A stretch of DNA of 64,000 nt from Pelobates cultripes (GCA_933207985.1 OW240915.1:278089408-278153407), one strand, 5' to 3'; positions 1 through 13,015 are shown, numbered from the stretch's first letter. Notes: a model not told the origin generated them from the letters alone. Numbers and translations are program-made.

Positions 1-966
1 CTATTGTGCTCAGCACACCCGTGGGCCCTAGCAACTCCAATCCGAACCCTGCACCAATGCAATGGTACATTCCCACATCATAAATGGGAAGAAAAAGGAA
101 TTACACATATTTACCAACTATGCACCAAGGAGGGTCTCAAAACGTTCCCAGACCTACAGAAAGAATTTGCCCTACCCCCGAACTACACATTCGCATATCT
201 ACAAATCAAAGTGCTGATGACCCACAACGAAATCACAGATATGAAACACTCACTGAGATCATCCATTACGAAAATTGAAGCACAATGCCTTTCCCTAGAC
301 CCCCCGAAGAAATCAGTCTCTACCTGCTACGACTACCTCGCTAACCCTGACAACAACGCCACATGGAAGTTCATGCAAGACTGGCAGACAGACCTCCAAG
401 TCACAATATCCCCAAATGACTGGGAAAAGATCTTCACCTCTCATGTAGGGCTGACAACAAGTACAGCACACCTGGAAGCATCCAGAAAAATTTTATACCA
501 ATGGTACATGGTACCGACCCGACTGCACACCATATTCCCCGACACATCAGACCTATGCTGGCGCTGCCACGCTACCAAAGGAACTATGCTACATATGTGG
601 TGGACATGCGACAGTGTGCAAGACCTATGGAAAGCTACAGCCCAACTTATAAGAAATGTCACAAATCTCCAACTAGCTCTTGACCCTAAAACGATGCTAC
701 TCCGATTGCTACCAGACGACTTTCCAAAACCGATCAAGAAATTGATATACCTCATCCTTGGCACAGTGTCCATATTAATAGCCAGAAAATGGAAAACAGC
801 GGACTTGCCCTCCACCCGAGAAATTGAAACAGAAGTGACATTGGCAATGGAGTACGAACTCATCATGTGGAAGCAGGCGAAAATCGGAAAATTAAGCCCC
901 TACACCGCCATGATGTGGCGAAACTATACACAACAACTCACGCAAAACCAACACAGATCTTCCTAG
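1..966 (+). CDS. C-terminal part of L1-like ORF2 protein (partial)
   Basis: About 320 residues, open from the first base of the window, so the true start is upstream. The carboxy-terminal domain typical of L1-clade ORF2 is present: C-x2-C-x8-H-x4-C with Cys185, Cys188, His197 and Cys202 (CWRC...GTMLHMWWTC). It is followed by a tail with 'ARKWKTADLPSTREIE', which resembles the conserved region after the zinc knuckle in L1/Tx1 proteins. No endonuclease or RT catalytic motif lies in this part. The frame is unbroken, which suggests a fairly recent copy. By homology ORF2 nicks target DNA and reverse-transcribes its own RNA. The role of the terminal Cys/His domain is assumed to be RNA or DNA binding. 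Confidence 0.8.
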   Translation, partial: LLCSAHPWALATPIRTLHQCNGTFPHHKWEEKGITHIYQLCTKEGLKTFPDLQKEFALPPNYTFAYLQIKVLMTHNEITDMKHSLRSSITKIEAQCLSLDPPKKSVSTCYDYLANPDNNATWKFMQDWQTDLQVTISPNDWEKIFTSHVGLTTSTAHLEASRKILYQWYMVPTRLHTIFPDTSDLCWRCHATKGTMLHMWWTCDSVQDLWKATAQLIRNVTNLQLALDPKTMLLRLLPDDFPKPIKKLIYLILGTVSILIARKWKTADLPSTREIETEVTLAMEYELIMWKQAKIGKLSPYTAMMWRNYTQQLTQNQHRSS

Positions 967-1598
967 GCCCACAGGGAAGCCAAAGCAATGGCTGCCAAAA
1001 GGAAAACACCCTTTAAACCAGCACCAATCTCCCAACACACTTACCAGACTATCCCGAAACATAGGGGTCATGACCTTAGGACCCACCTGCAGCGCAAACC
1101 AGTACCACGCTACTACCCCCTTCCACCTCTCACCTACCCTCCCTCCAGTACACTGGAACCCCCCACATTCCCTGTTCCCCCCCCTCCCTAACCTCATAAC
1201 ATAACACTGACACCCTGCTCAGCGACGACATCCCCCCCCCCGGAGATAGGGGACCTTGAACTATATTGTACCAAATCGACTCCACAAGGTTCATGACAAT
1301 GACACCGTACGTAGTTACACGAGCGGACTCCCCGACCACTAGGAGCTCCTTCCACACGCACCACCCATTGAAACACCACGGCACCAGTGTGAATACTAGG
1401 TGTGGAAATGTTAGGTTGTGTCAAAGATGTGTTAACCCTCCCCTCCTTCCTTTCTGTTCCCCCCTTGATTAAAGTTATATATCAAGACATGTATAGCAAA
1501 GATTGTACAACCCCACTATGTTCGAATGAAGCTCCCCCTTCTCTTCTGTACCCCATTTCCTTGTCTTTATGAAAATAAAATTTCAAATTGAAAAAAAA
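1..1598 (+). mobile_element. L1/Tx1-like LINE, 3' portion
   Basis: The 3' part of a non-LTR retrotransposon. An open frame runs from the window edge to 966 and is followed by about 630 bp of untranslated sequence. The element ends in AATAAA-like sequence and a short A8 tract at 1591-1598. The 5' part lies outside the window, so full length cannot be judged. A related L1 at 34702-37114 shows the same ORF-then-UTR order on the opposite strand. Confidence 0.8.
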
Positions 1599-3890
1599 CT
1601 GAAGATGTAGAAAAGTTAAACCGTTGCTGATATGCGTTTTCAAAGAAGTGGGTTTGAGATAGAAATTAAAACACTGACTATGAAAGTCTGACGGTGGAGA
1701 ATAATTTAAAAAAATAAAATTCCCCTTATTTTTTTTAACCAAAGGAAATGGTCATGATAATTAAAATATTCACTTTTACACATGGGGCACTATGCTACAG
1801 GTTTTGATCTACCGGTACTTATTTGTGATTTTATTTGTATGAGCATGGTGTTTATCACAATAGCTCAGTGATGTGGTGACGTCTGATGGGAATATGTAGC
1901 TCATGTGATGCATAGTAGGTGGCATCTTATCGCACATTCAGAAAAGGTGCATTATATTCTGTACTCGATATTGCAACACATTCAATTCTTATCTAGCACT
2001 TATTGAGTCAAAGGTTAGTAGACAGATGTTATACAGCTTTCCAGATTAACAAAATGTTGAAGTCATTTGATTTTGAGCTTGTAAAGGCTTAATGTTTAGG
2101 ATTCAGCTGTCTAATAAGCATTTAATTTGGATTGTATCTCAAAGAGGATATTTTGCTTTATTCTACTCTTGTGTATTGACCAAGGAGCATATGGAAGACA
2201 AAAGCCACTCAATGGCCCTGGTCAGATACAAACATTTTTAAATGATTAAAAATAATATTATATATATAAAAATCCCAAAAAATTACAACACCTTCAAGGA
2301 CTTCAAATATCAGGGTACTAAGTTTAAATAATACATAACTTTTATTATTTCATCTTAAAAAGAGAACTGACATTTCTTTTTAAGATGAGATAATAAATGT
2401 AAGTATTATTTAAGTCCTTAAGTTTGGTCAATTTGGGGGATTTTTGTATTTGGTTAAGACCAGCACCAGGCACAGCCAGTATCTATACCAGGTGTGCAAG
2501 CATATTGGATCAATCACATATAATAGGGATACAGTTGGAAATCTACATGAAAATAAGCAGCACATAGTGTAGTATTGTTAGGGCTTCAGGGTTCCTTCCA
2601 CAATATTTGGGGGAGGGGGCAGAAGAACCCACACCCTTCTCAGTCTGTGATACCGAAGGGTTCCTTTATGAGCTTTGTCAAAGACTCACTCCTGGTAGAC
2701 TTGCTCATTCTCACACCATCCACCTCCTCCCCTCTGATTAGTTACATGCCTGCCCACAGCAAGAACTCATCACCACATGGTGACTCCCTGTATGCATGCG
2801 GTGTAGGCGTATATTTTTGCGTTCCATTAATATTCATGGATGCATTCCAACTCTCATGTCCTGTCTGTGCTGATCACATGATCGAGATAACAATTCTTTG
2901 TTGCTGCACTTTCACTAAATTTAAAAAAATAATATATTTAACTCTCTGTTACAATTATTTTGTGATAAAGGAAGTGTAGAGGCAACGTGGCACTTAAAGG
3001 TAAGTCAATCTCAACTTTTAAATCCTCATAGGTGAGGGCCAACCTAAATATGTAGTTTAAAACTATAGCATTCAAATACACAACTGTATGTTTTTGAGGT
3101 CTGAAAAATAATTGTAAATGAAGAAATCCACACTTCAGTATTTATGTGACTCTATCGTGGAACTGTCTTGTTGGAAATCTATCTTGCCTCTCTGTCACTC
3201 GTTGTTATACGCTTTGCCCTTTGCACCTGTCAGCCAACATATTGAGCTTCTGTTGCTCCCCCAATACGTGTGCCCTAGCTATGCCTTGACTGAACTGGTT
3301 TGTGATGTCAATCGCTAAATTACTAATTCTTTAATATACATTTAAAAGGAGATGGTGAATCACATGAAAATGGCTACCATAATATACCCTTCGTGTTCCA
3401 CTAGTGTTGCACTAGTTAGTGAGTTGCCAATATCATTTGAACTCCTGTTTAATTACCCTTGAAATGTTTTCTAGTAAATATGTTACCACTGTTCAGTTAT
3501 TTTAATCATTTACTAAGTATACTCTTTATTGATATATCAAATACAGTAAATTATTACCATCAAATCCATTTAAGATAAATGTTATATTGCTGCAATTATG
3601 TAGACAGAGAGCTTTTAGGATCAGTTAATATTACTCATTCATAGTGTGTGAAGCGAAAGGACACAAAGTTCCTTCTATAAAGTCATATAGTGATGCACAA
3701 TTGTACTCTGAAAATACACACTCCTAAATAAGTAAGCCACCTACATATTTTTGTAAAGAGAGTTTGGCTTTGATTCCATTTCATTATGATTACAATCAAT
3801 TAAACGTTTCAGATTACATATTAATTAAGGAATAATACATCATACAAGAACAGATCTTTTTATCCAGCCTATAACCTGATTTCTATTCAT
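1599..3890. other. AT-rich interval without a recognisable gene
   Basis: No domain-bearing ORF. The longest frame (2575-2979, plus) has no recognisable motif and is probably chance. The only structured feature I see is the foldback listed at 2267-2446. Confidence 0.5.
2267..2446. repeat. Foldback (MITE-like) inverted repeat
   Basis: The two halves are imperfect reverse complements. The left arm begins AAAAATCCC and the right arm ends GGGGGATTTTTG. The tip pairs CATCTTAAAAAG with CTTTTTAAGATG around a short loop. It is about 180 bp long with no coding capacity, consistent with a decayed foldback MITE. The family was not identified. Confidence 0.5.
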
Positions 3891-3897
3891 CTGGACC

Positions 3898-4130
3898 GAA
3901 TAGTTACATAGCTGAAAAGAGACATGTGTCCATCAAGTTCAGCCTTTCTTTCATCTGTTTTTGCTGTTGATCCAAAAGAAGGCAGCAAAAAAATAAATGT
4001 TTTAAGCGCTTTTCACTTTTGCAACAAACTTGGAAAAAAATCCTTCTTGATCCCAGAATGGCAGTCAGATTTATCCTAGGATCAAGAAGCTATTATCCTA
4101 CTAATTAAAATTGATATCCCTGAATAATTA
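3898..4130 (-). mobile_element. 3' end of L2/CR1-like LINE
   Basis: Read on the minus strand, this matches the 3' tail of the LINE at 39299-40290. Shared stretches include the 'aacttgatgga' segment, the 'gatcaagaagg' segment and the 'tgctgccttcttttggatc' region. Only the 3' UTR remains, so the copy is 5'-truncated and dead. Confidence 0.7.
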
Positions 4131-4413
4131 CTAAACATAAACAAACGTATTACAGCTTCAATTGACTTTACAAACAAACATTCTTTTCTAGTAAATGGAA
4201 TACAATTTGTGGTTGCGATGTGCATAGAAAATATGCATTACCTATGACAATGTAGACAACAGTGGTTAACATGAAACATGTACCTGTTCTCTGAAGTTGC
4301 AAATTTTTCTTGTTTTGTTTTTTTAATTTGTAAAGACCTAAACATATTGAACAGGCATTTAAAGTTATAGTGATCTATTTAACCATGAGCTTATCTTGTC
4401 TATTTGAATCCCT

Positions 4414-5330
4414 TAAAGCGGCACCGTCATGCCGAACTTAGCTTTCCCTAATCGCTTCCTCTTCTCCCCCTCTCTCCGGAACTGTTCTTAGTTTCTTCCT
4501 GCCTGCTCTAGTTTTCTTTAAAACATAAGACAAAGTCGGGACTACAGATCTCCCCCTCTCTCAGGATCTGTTCTTCAATTCTTCCTATATGCTCTAGTTT
4601 TTTTAAAACATAAGACAAAGTAGGGACTACTTTGTCTTATGGAAGTTTCCTATGCTTGACCAGCTTTAACCCACTTCTCGCGGTCAAAATAATTTTCCCA
4701 CAATTCTCACCTGATCTTGCGATGCTTCCTTTCACTATTCCCCAGTGTCCTGTCATATAGATAGGACCCCGGCGAAACTACCGAATTCTGTCTAAATAGA
4801 ATGGCTAGTTTGTTCATTCATGTTAGGATGGCATTCGGTAGTTTCTGTTTGTATCGGAATTTCATTCAAATGAATGAAACTCTGATCCAATTCGTGCCTC
4901 GGCTGCATGCCCACGGTATTAGTGAGCTATCTACCAAATGGCTGAAAGACCAAAACTTGTCTTTCAGCCAACTTTACTAATACTAAGTAAAAATTACTTA
5001 GTAATAGTAATTAATCTGCCCCTACTCACTATGCTGCAAGTAGAGGCATGTCTACTAAACAGTGAGCAGCCAGGCATGAGCAGTGGGTGGGGGCCCTAAG
5101 ATAAAACAGGGGGGAAGGGGAGACCTATTGTCCCTTCCCCCTCCTAGCCCCCACCCATTAGCGGCGGGTGGGGGGGCCTAGTGACAATGGTGGGAGGACC
5201 TATTGTCCCTCACCCATAAGCGGGGAAACGGTTATAAAGCCTTCCCACGCCCTGCGATTTGACTCAGATAACTTTGACTTTATAAGCCCTTCCCCGACCT
5301 GCAGAGCTCAGTCTGTGTGGTGCCCTCGCT
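4414..5330 (+). repeat. Interspersed repeat starting at TTAA, with a tandem duplication and GC-rich palindromic units
   Basis: Begins TTAAAGCGGCACCGTC, resembling the TTAA-started ends of other foldback elements here. From about 4465 to 4635 an approximately 85-90 bp segment ending 'ACATAAGACAAAGT' occurs twice in tandem. A hairpin of GGCTGAAAGACC with its complement follows at about 4940-4975. Next come GC-rich units (GTGGGGGCCC ... GGGCCCCCACCC-like) up to about 5250, then a segment containing TATAAAGCC. The same order recurs at 6905-7860, so this is one repeat family. No matching right terminus was found. Confidence 0.5.
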
Positions 5331-5539
5331 GTGTGAGCATCGAATAATTTTTTTTAGCGTCTGCATATTTTTTCAGCATTTTTTTTTTGGGGGGGGCGCT
5401 TGGATTTTTTTTATTTTATAAATTCAATGGGCTTTATGGTTTTTAATTTGCCATTTTCAAATGGTAAAAGTATTTATTTTTATTTACAGGGACTTAATTT
5501 TATTGTGTCCCCCTTACTATTTTTAGAGTGAGGGAGGTA

Positions 5540-5910
5540 GGTAGAAATTTTTTTTTTTTTGGGGGGGGGGACACTAGGGCTTGGGGATCCCTAGTCACCC
5601 TCCTCAGAGGTGACTAGGGTTCCCCCACCGCTCATGGGTGGGGAGCAGGGGGGACAATAGGTCCCCCCTCTATTTTCATGTAGGGCCCCCACCCGCTGCT
5701 CATGGGTGGGGGCTGGGAGGAGGACCTATGCCCCCCCCATTGTTTCTAGGGCCAGCACCTGCTGCTCATGGTTGTGGGCCAGGACAATAAGTGTCCCCCC
5801 CTTTTCATCTTAGGGCCCCCCCCTTCGCTCATGGGTGGGGGCCGGGAGGAGGACCTATGCCCCCCCCCCATTGTTACTAGGGCCAGCACCCTCTGCTCAT
5901 GGAAACAATG
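5540..5910 (-). repeat. GC-rich tandem units, inverted relative to 5080-5250
   Basis: Alternating 'GCTCATGGGTGGGGG' and 'AGGACCTATG' segments separated by 'TTAGGGCCCCC'. They are the reverse complement of the units at 5080-5250 and 7035-7560. With the previous entry this gives a large imperfect palindrome of GC-rich units around about 5.4 kb. Confidence 0.5.
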
Positions 5911-6900
5911 TTTCCTCTTGAACCACCAGCTTCTCCAATTAAATCTAGAATTCTCATTCGATGTTCCTATAAGACCCTTTAGGCCTTGTGTACGTAGTAC
6001 AATATAATTTAAAATATCATTCCTGAATTAAAGTGCTTGAAGCAAATTAAAATGTATCAGCACTGTTACTATTAATATGCAATCCTCCCAGGGCCCTTAA
6101 ATGTTTAAAATTACTTTGAAGACCTATCCTCATCTGGAACATATGAAAATTTGCTACGAAAACAGTTTATTTATGGATTTAAATGTGTCTGTGTAAGCAC
6201 TTTGCTGTAATATGCATATTATATCAAAATTAAAATATATTAAAATTAACTACATTTCTCAAGAATAAATTCTAAACATTGCATAGCATTTTTGCTAAAT
6301 TTACATTTCTTTTTAAAGTGACTAACTGGCACACATAGCATATATTTTGATGTCTTGATTACAATAAGCATTTTCCTAAAATTAAATGGAAGTTTAAGAA
6401 TATACGCTTACAAAATAGTCTTAAAGGAAAACTGTCATAATTTGTTATTATTACTGAAATTACTAAATAAATGATTACATGTGATATAGGTATATTATAT
6501 ATTATTTTGTTTAATAATTCATCAAAGTTAAGAACTTTTCAGTGAATATGCTGGGTTGCCGTATTCCATGGACACAGTCATCTTTAGGTCTATAATTGCT
6601 GAGCCATACATACTTTGTAACCATGAAACTTATGAACATTCTGAAACTATCCCAGAATGCACTTTTGAGATGACCTTCGCTTGTATGTGACGGCATGACC
6701 GGTGAAATACAGAATAGCTCTGCATGGTTTTAGTCAGATAAGCAATGCATTTGACCCAAGTTATTTAAAGATGGCTGTCTCCAAAGAGCAAGGGTAAGTC
6801 TAAAGATTCACCAAAATGAGGTGTTTACTTATGTGTATGTATTACAAGATAATAAACACAGAGGCTTTGATATATGCAATCTATCTATAACTTTGGAACA
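5911..6900. other. AT-rich interval without a recognisable gene
   Basis: No supported feature. A TTAAAGGAAAACTGTCA segment near 6422 resembles the start of a TTAA MITE, but I could not find a matching right end. Confidence 0.4.
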
Positions 6901-6904
6901 TCGG

Positions 6905-7870
6905 GACTTCTCTTGCAGCCACTTAGTAGATAACTCCCTAATTCCCACGGTATTAGGGAGTTATCTATCAAAAGGCTGAAAGACCTAAATTGGTCTTTCA
7001 GCCACATTTACTAATACTAAGTAAAAATTACTTACCTGAGCGGCGGGTGGGGGCCCTAAGTTAGAAAAAGAGAGGGGACCTATTGTCCTCTCCCCGGCCC
7101 CCACCCCTGAGCGGCGGGTGGAGGCCCTAAATTAGAATAAGGGGGGGACCTATTGTCCTCCCCCCTGGACCCCACCCCTGAGCAGTGGATGGGGGCCCTA
7201 AGTTAGAATAAGGGGGGGACCTGTTGTCCTTCCCTCTGGCCCCCACCCCTGAGCAGGCCCTACATTAGAATAAGGGGGGGACACCTATTGTCCTCCCTCC
7301 AGCCCCCAGCCCTGAGTGGCAAGTGGGGGCCCTAAATATCAATAGGGGGGACCTATTATCCTCCCCCCTGGCCCCCACCCCTGAGCGGTGGGTGGGGGCC
7401 CTAAACATCACCCCCTGGCCCCCACCCCTGAGCGATGGGTGGGGGCCCTAAATTATAATAAGGGGGGGTTCTATTGTCCCCCCTCCGACCCCTACCCATG
7501 AGCGGTGGGTGGGGGTCCTAAATAAAAATGTAACCCCCCCCCAGGTGACTAGGGGTCCCCAAACCCCTAGCCACCCCCCTCCCAGAAAAAAAAACCCTAC
7601 ATACCCCCCTCACCCTAAAAATAATGAGGGAGGACCATTAACTAGATACCTGTAAAAAAATGAAAATAAAACTTACCATTTGATATCTTCTTTCTTCTAA
7701 AATCTTCTTTTTTCAGCCCCAAAAAAGGCCAAATAAAAATCCATAATAACCGATGCACTTTAAAAAAAAAAAAAACGGAGCAGAAAAAAAATAATCCATC
7801 TTCACCCATGGAGGGCTCCGCACAGACTGAGCTCTGCAGAGGGGGGAAGGCTTATAAAGCCTTGCCCAGC
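6905..7870 (+). repeat. Second copy of the GC-unit interspersed repeat; tandem minisatellite at 7035-7560
   Basis: Starts with the same hairpin block as at 4910-5000 (CCACGGTATTAG, then GGCTGAAAGACC). It continues into about seven imperfect tandem units of roughly 70-77 bp at 7035-7560. Each unit contains GGGTGGGGGCCCTAA and its near complement, so each can fold. It ends with a segment containing TATAAAGCC, as the first copy does. No coding capacity. Confidence 0.6.
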
Positions 7871-8194
7871 CCTGCAATTAGGCTCAAGGCACCCTGGTTG
7901 GTTTAAGCCATCCAATCAGAGTGTTCTGACAGGTAAATGAAGAGACTGACAGGTAAGTCTCTACATTTACCTGTAACAGCACTCTGATTGGTTAACTAGA
8001 AATCCAGCAATCAGAGTGTTCTGTGTCATTTTACACAGTGTGGGAAAGTTCTTTGGAATTTTCCCACGCTGTGTAATTTGACACATAACACCCTGAATGG
8101 TTACTTTCAATCCACCAATCAGAGTGTTGTTATGAGTACACAGCTTCGGAAATTGATTGCAAAGCCCTGCACAATCTCAATTGGCATGCATGGA

Positions 8195-8575
8195 GACCCT
8201 ATCAGGTTATGTTCAGACCCTGTTAGTCTCCCCCAGACTGATGACAGCTTGGAGAGTCGCATACAGTTCATCTGCCAGTCGAGGGCCACGACAATATGAC
8301 CATTGATGACAGAGAAGGGATAGATATTGATTGATACCAGGGTCTCCCTGGTGTGAGCATGGATTGAATCCTGGTCATCCCACGCTACAGCAACAGGAAC
8401 GTAAATGTCTATTAAAGAACTGTATGTAGAGTTTACTTTGAGCATTGCATGCAGCTCATCTGTCAATCCAGGGTCACTACATACAGCCCCAGGCTGACAG
8501 AGGGGAGCCCCAGGTATCAACTGATTCCTAAGACTCCCTGATGTGAGCAGGGATTTAACTCTGTTGACACCAAAA
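8195..8575. repeat. Two tandem copies of an approximately 180-190 bp unit
   Basis: The segment from about 8255 ('ACAGTTCATCTGCCAGTC', 'CAGGGTCTCCCTGGTGTGAGCA') recurs in diverged form from about 8450 ('GCAGCTCATCTGTCAATC', 'AAGACTCCCTGATGTGAGCA'). Open frames across it carry no recognisable domain. It may be a short satellite or the internal part of a larger repeat. Confidence 0.45.
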
Positions 8576-8579
8576 CGTT

Positions 8580-10300
8580 AGGACATGTCAATATGTCGTA
8601 ATGGCATGAAAGCCAAGGCTTTGAAGGACATAATGACAGATCTTAACTCCCTTAAGAGATTAATTGTACACAAAACAAAACATAAAAAATAGTGAAAACA
8701 TCAAAAACAGGTTGAGTACCATTAATGTTGTATTGAACAAACAATAGTAATTTTCCCTTATATAAGTTAAAGAGCTGATCTTTTGTGGTAGAATGTACAT
8801 GGAAAATAAACATAAAGATAACATACATAACTGTAGCCGGTTTGCAAATGTATATTAAAAACGAAACAGGTATTTACATAGTCAACACCGTGCCTCTCCC
8901 AGTATGAGAATTTTTATTAAGTTGTGTCTTTGTTGTGCCTGACTATGTCTAAGCACATTCTAATATAGGAGATATACAAATAGAATGTGTTGACAGATCC
9001 TCCTGATGGGCTCCAGGTTTAAAGATTTTAGAGCAAGTATGGGTACTAGCATCCCCAGTAGAGAAGCCAGCTGTACTCACCAGACAGATAAAGTAAAGTA
9101 TACTAATGTGATAATGTATTGTCACAATACTGTATACAAATATATACAGTGAAAATACATCATATTATATATATTATATTTGATATATTTACATATATTC
9201 TATATGTGTATATTAAACAAATAAAAGAAAACTGAAAAAAAATTAAAACAAAATTGTAAAAACAATATAAATATGCACTGTCTGGAACCACATTGTGTCA
9301 ATAGTTCAACTGAGACATGTTTCACCCAGAAATAGCTAAGGGCTTTTTGCATTAGTATTCAGTTTGGTTCCAGTGATCCTCACTTTAACCCCTTCCCTAC
9401 TGAGTATATAATAACACAGCAATGTATTGTGTATAATGCTTTGCAGACAAGTGTAAAAAAAAAAAGAAAATCAGGTAAATTCAAAATTTTTTAATTTTTC
9501 CTTATTTGTTTGGCCTTTAAAAAAACAAACAAAAAAACAACATTTGGGAAATTCAAAGTTCTAGACAGTATACAGTGTCCGTATCTTACAATACTCATTA
9601 AGGGATAAGGTGGCACAATATTTAAAGCACAAGAAGTAATTTTAAAATGTATGTTAACAATTAAAACCTTGTCACTATTAAATAGACCCAGTGCTGCAAC
9701 CAATAAAAACCTTGGAAAACCAATCCATATTCGAACAAACATAAAAAATGGTGTGCATAAAAATTGTAACTATAACATAAATATAATCCCAACTTGGTGT
9801 ACACTCACAAGTGTAGAGTGGATAAAGTACCACTCAGAACTATCCAACTCCATGGGAATCATCCCCTTGAGTATGTGGGATACACTGCAACCCAGGTTTA
9901 ATTATTTAGGAACTTTATTTAAGTTAAACAGAATATTAGAATAAAAAAAAAATAATAAGAAATATATCCACATATTTAAAAGTACCATTGATTCAAAACA
10001 TTTAAAGTGGTTCTCACAATTCACTTGCCATTCCACTACACAACTGTGTCCAGCAAAACGATTTTTCATGATAGCAGCGATGCAACGTGTTTCGCCCCGT
10101 CTCTTGGGGCTTTCTGAAGCATAGAGTAAGTCCTGCCAGTGTCCTATTTTATAAGTCCATGTGGAAAACATTGTTGCCAACATCTGCTAATTACATTGCA
10201 AAATGGCCATTCAAGTGTAATTGCAAATTAAAACGAAAAAAGAAACATATGGAGACTTTACAATACAATATAAAACTATAAGGGAAGCAAAAGAAGTTAT
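8580..10300. other. AT-rich interval with fragments of interspersed repeats
   Basis: No gene seen. A block around 10085-10120 (CAACGTGTTTCGCCCC ... TTTCTGAAG) resembles short modules near 9310 and 39165 (GTTTCAC / GTTTCGG followed by a complement-like CTTTG element). It is probably part of one unidentified repeat family. An AT-rich stretch lies at 9120-9240. Confidence 0.35.
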
Positions 10301-10329
10301 GAATAAACAACTAATATCAAAAAGCCACC

Positions 10330-11285
10330 ATTAAAACAAATATATCCACTCGACCCATGGACCTGGCTCTTGTCAAAGCCTCTCCAGGCCAACCCGCGGG
10401 CCCAAAACAAACTCATTGCGCAAATAGCTATAGCCACAAGGCGAGCAATAGCCGAAAAGTGGGGTAGCCCAGACATACCAAATCTGGACACAATCAAACA
10501 TAAAATAAATGATGGACAATCTTTCCGCACTTATACATGACTCAACGAAGCACCATAATAAGATATGGAATCCTTGGCTATTCAAATTTCTTTTAGTACT
10601 CTTACTTGTTCTCTCTGGGTACCCCGGTTGAGAATTGCCCCCCCCCCACAGACTTCCCATCCCATGTGCTCCCCGTCATCTCCCCTACTTTTTTTCTCTC
10701 TCCAGCCCCTTCCCTAGCCCCCCACCCCCTACAACACCCCCAACTCTTTAACTCCATTCTGGCTTTTTCGCTATCCCCCCATCCCTATCACTCAAGGCGA
10801 GAGTGGCAGGCCCCCTCTGATCACTAAACTCCCATTTATGGGTTCACTCCACGCTACCATAGCGCCTCACCCTAAGAGTTATATATCATGCCTGGACTCT
10901 AACAGCTCTAGCGTACATAACACAGCAAATACCGCAGTCCCTGGGCTTGCAACAAAAGCGAAAAAAACTGCCTGTAAGAACTTCATTTCTGTACACTCAC
11001 AAGCCTTGCATAAAGCAAAACCAGAGATCTCTTCCACACTACATAGAATGCGGGCACATGACCTCTCAATCACACAGATCCCGATATTCCGCACCCCAAC
11101 AAGAAAAGAACGTGCTGTGGAAGTGTAACAATGATTACTGTTGTACTGTATATCAACTCATTTGTACAAAATGTGACTGAAACCCCATAAGATTTTCTAT
11201 TTCTCCTGTAACCCCTACCCCATTTCTCAAACTCTGACAAAATGATATAAATAAAGAATTTATAAAAAATATATATATATATATG
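10330..11285 (+). mobile_element. Decayed 3' fragment of an L1/Tx1-like LINE
   Basis: In one plus-strand frame, 10400-10530 reads 'IAIATRRAIAEKWG', then 'IPNLDTIKHKIN'. This resembles the post-zinc-knuckle region of the L1 proteins at 1-966 and 35426-37114 ('ARKWK' / 'IPSHWK' region). Downstream is pyrimidine-rich sequence like an L1 3' UTR, ending with ATAAATAAAG and an A/T-rich tail near 11250-11285. The frame is interrupted and no longer functional. Confidence 0.55.
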
Positions 11286-12390
11286 AAATAAAAACAATTA
11301 AAACTATCAGGTATATCAACGAAACAGGGTATTTCATGAAAGTTGAAAGGACCTTATTTGATCTGATATTGAATTGTAATATTATATCTTTCCCTAACAA
11401 GAAACCAATAGCCCCTTTAATAAAAGAATAACAAATTCCAGATTGAGGAAATCAGAATACAAAAAAAATGAATTCCTTAATTTAAATAAAATCAACATTG
11501 ATTTTAGAACAAAACTCCATTTATATAAATAGAATCTATTGCAAAAAAACTCACTTCTGTTTATAACATTTAGTGTGACTGCATATTAAAATCGTTTATA
11601 AAAGATTACAAATCCATATATACCCTTTCCTATCAAATTGTACTGCTGCAAGGTGGAATGCGTGTTATAACTACCCATGTATGGTCCAAAAAAACATCTC
11701 CACGGTATAGTCTGCTGCAAGAGCATCGAAAAATTACTTTTATGGGGCAGTAAATCCTAAAATATAAAAGTCTGGTGGATCATTAACATTGCTAAAAATA
11801 CTCTAATTGAACGAGAATACCTAAGTGTCAGAATGTCAGACCGCCCTTTCACACATGCAATCAGTTTTTCAATACCTCTCAACATGGTCTCCTCAGGCTC
11901 TAGTCCAGCATACCTGCAGCTTCCTCTAGCTCTGGAAAGCAAACAGCTATTGGCTGTCGGAGTGATAGTCATGGTGGGGTTTTTTGCCCAAGTTATAAAA
12001 GTAGTTGTTTCTATTGCAATCAGCACTTTTATAAACTGTGAAAAATGACAGATTCCAGCTGACACAGTCACGCTAATTGCTTTACATGTTTGGAATGTTC
12101 ATTTAAGATCAATCTCTGCTAGCAAAAGGAAATAATTATTTATTTTTTGTAAAAATAAAAATGTATATCAGTCAGTGAAAAATGTGTAGATGAAATACTC
12201 CTAAGTGGATAAAACCCTGGTTTAAAAATTATTTTAGTTTATGTTTAACTTCTTAACCCTTTCTCTTAGATAATGCTTGGAAGTTATAGATTATATTGAC
12301 CAATATAAATAATAACAGCAATCATGATCTCTTTAATCCATCATTCACAGTTTGAGTCAAAATTAATTAATCATTTAACTTCATCTAAAT
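11286..12390. other. Interval without a supported gene
   Basis: AT-rich. A slightly GC-richer patch at 11820-12070 is open on both strands but shows no domain or codon signal I can defend. Confidence 0.4.
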
Positions 12391-13015
12391 GAAGGTGTTA
12401 TGGTGCTAGGAGCCTCCAGGCGGCACTCTTACCTCAAGGGGTTAAAACCCAAAGATGCCTTCAGAATCAATGTCCACTTCCCACTCAGACAGCATTCAGC
12501 TTCTGAATTTTCAGATGCAGAAAATATGGTGTTTGCCGGGCAGGGTCGTCGCTGATTAGTTGAGAGCGGTCAGCAAACACTTTCATCCAATCAGTGACTC
12601 CCCATTCACATTCATCATTAGCCCGAGTTAGCTGGAGATCAATGTTTTGACCGGGCTGCTACCATCCTCCTCTCCGGCACAGAGCTCCATAGCACTAGGT
12701 GGGAAATCCCGGTCACCTATGATGAGATTGTCAGGATTACTGATTGATCCAGCACCTAGAATTGTATCACACCTAGGACTAAAAGGTAACGTCTTACCGG
12801 GCCTTAGAATGGCCGGACTTAACGTACCAAAGAATAGTCAGGATACTAGCCGAGGTCGGGGGGCAGAGAATGGGACACAATGATAAGAGAAAGCCAGAAG
12901 TCAAGGATACCAGAATACAGGGAAGTCAAACAAAGCCAAAGTCAAAAACCAGAAGAAAAATGCTCAGGAACACACTTTCGGACAACCACTAGGGAAACCA
13001 CGACAGGGCAATGAT

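Noticed and set aside
2575..2979. 134-residue plus-strand ORF
   Set aside because: No recognisable domain, no conserved neighbour, and base composition like the surroundings. Probably chance.
7035..7560. A CRISPR array
   Set aside because: Repeats are contiguous imperfect tandem units without unique spacers, in a eukaryotic context with no cas genes.
9386..9612. A possible TTAA MITE (TTAACCCCTTCC ... TTAAGGGATAAGG)
   Set aside because: The terminal similarity is weak and the interior shows no symmetry.
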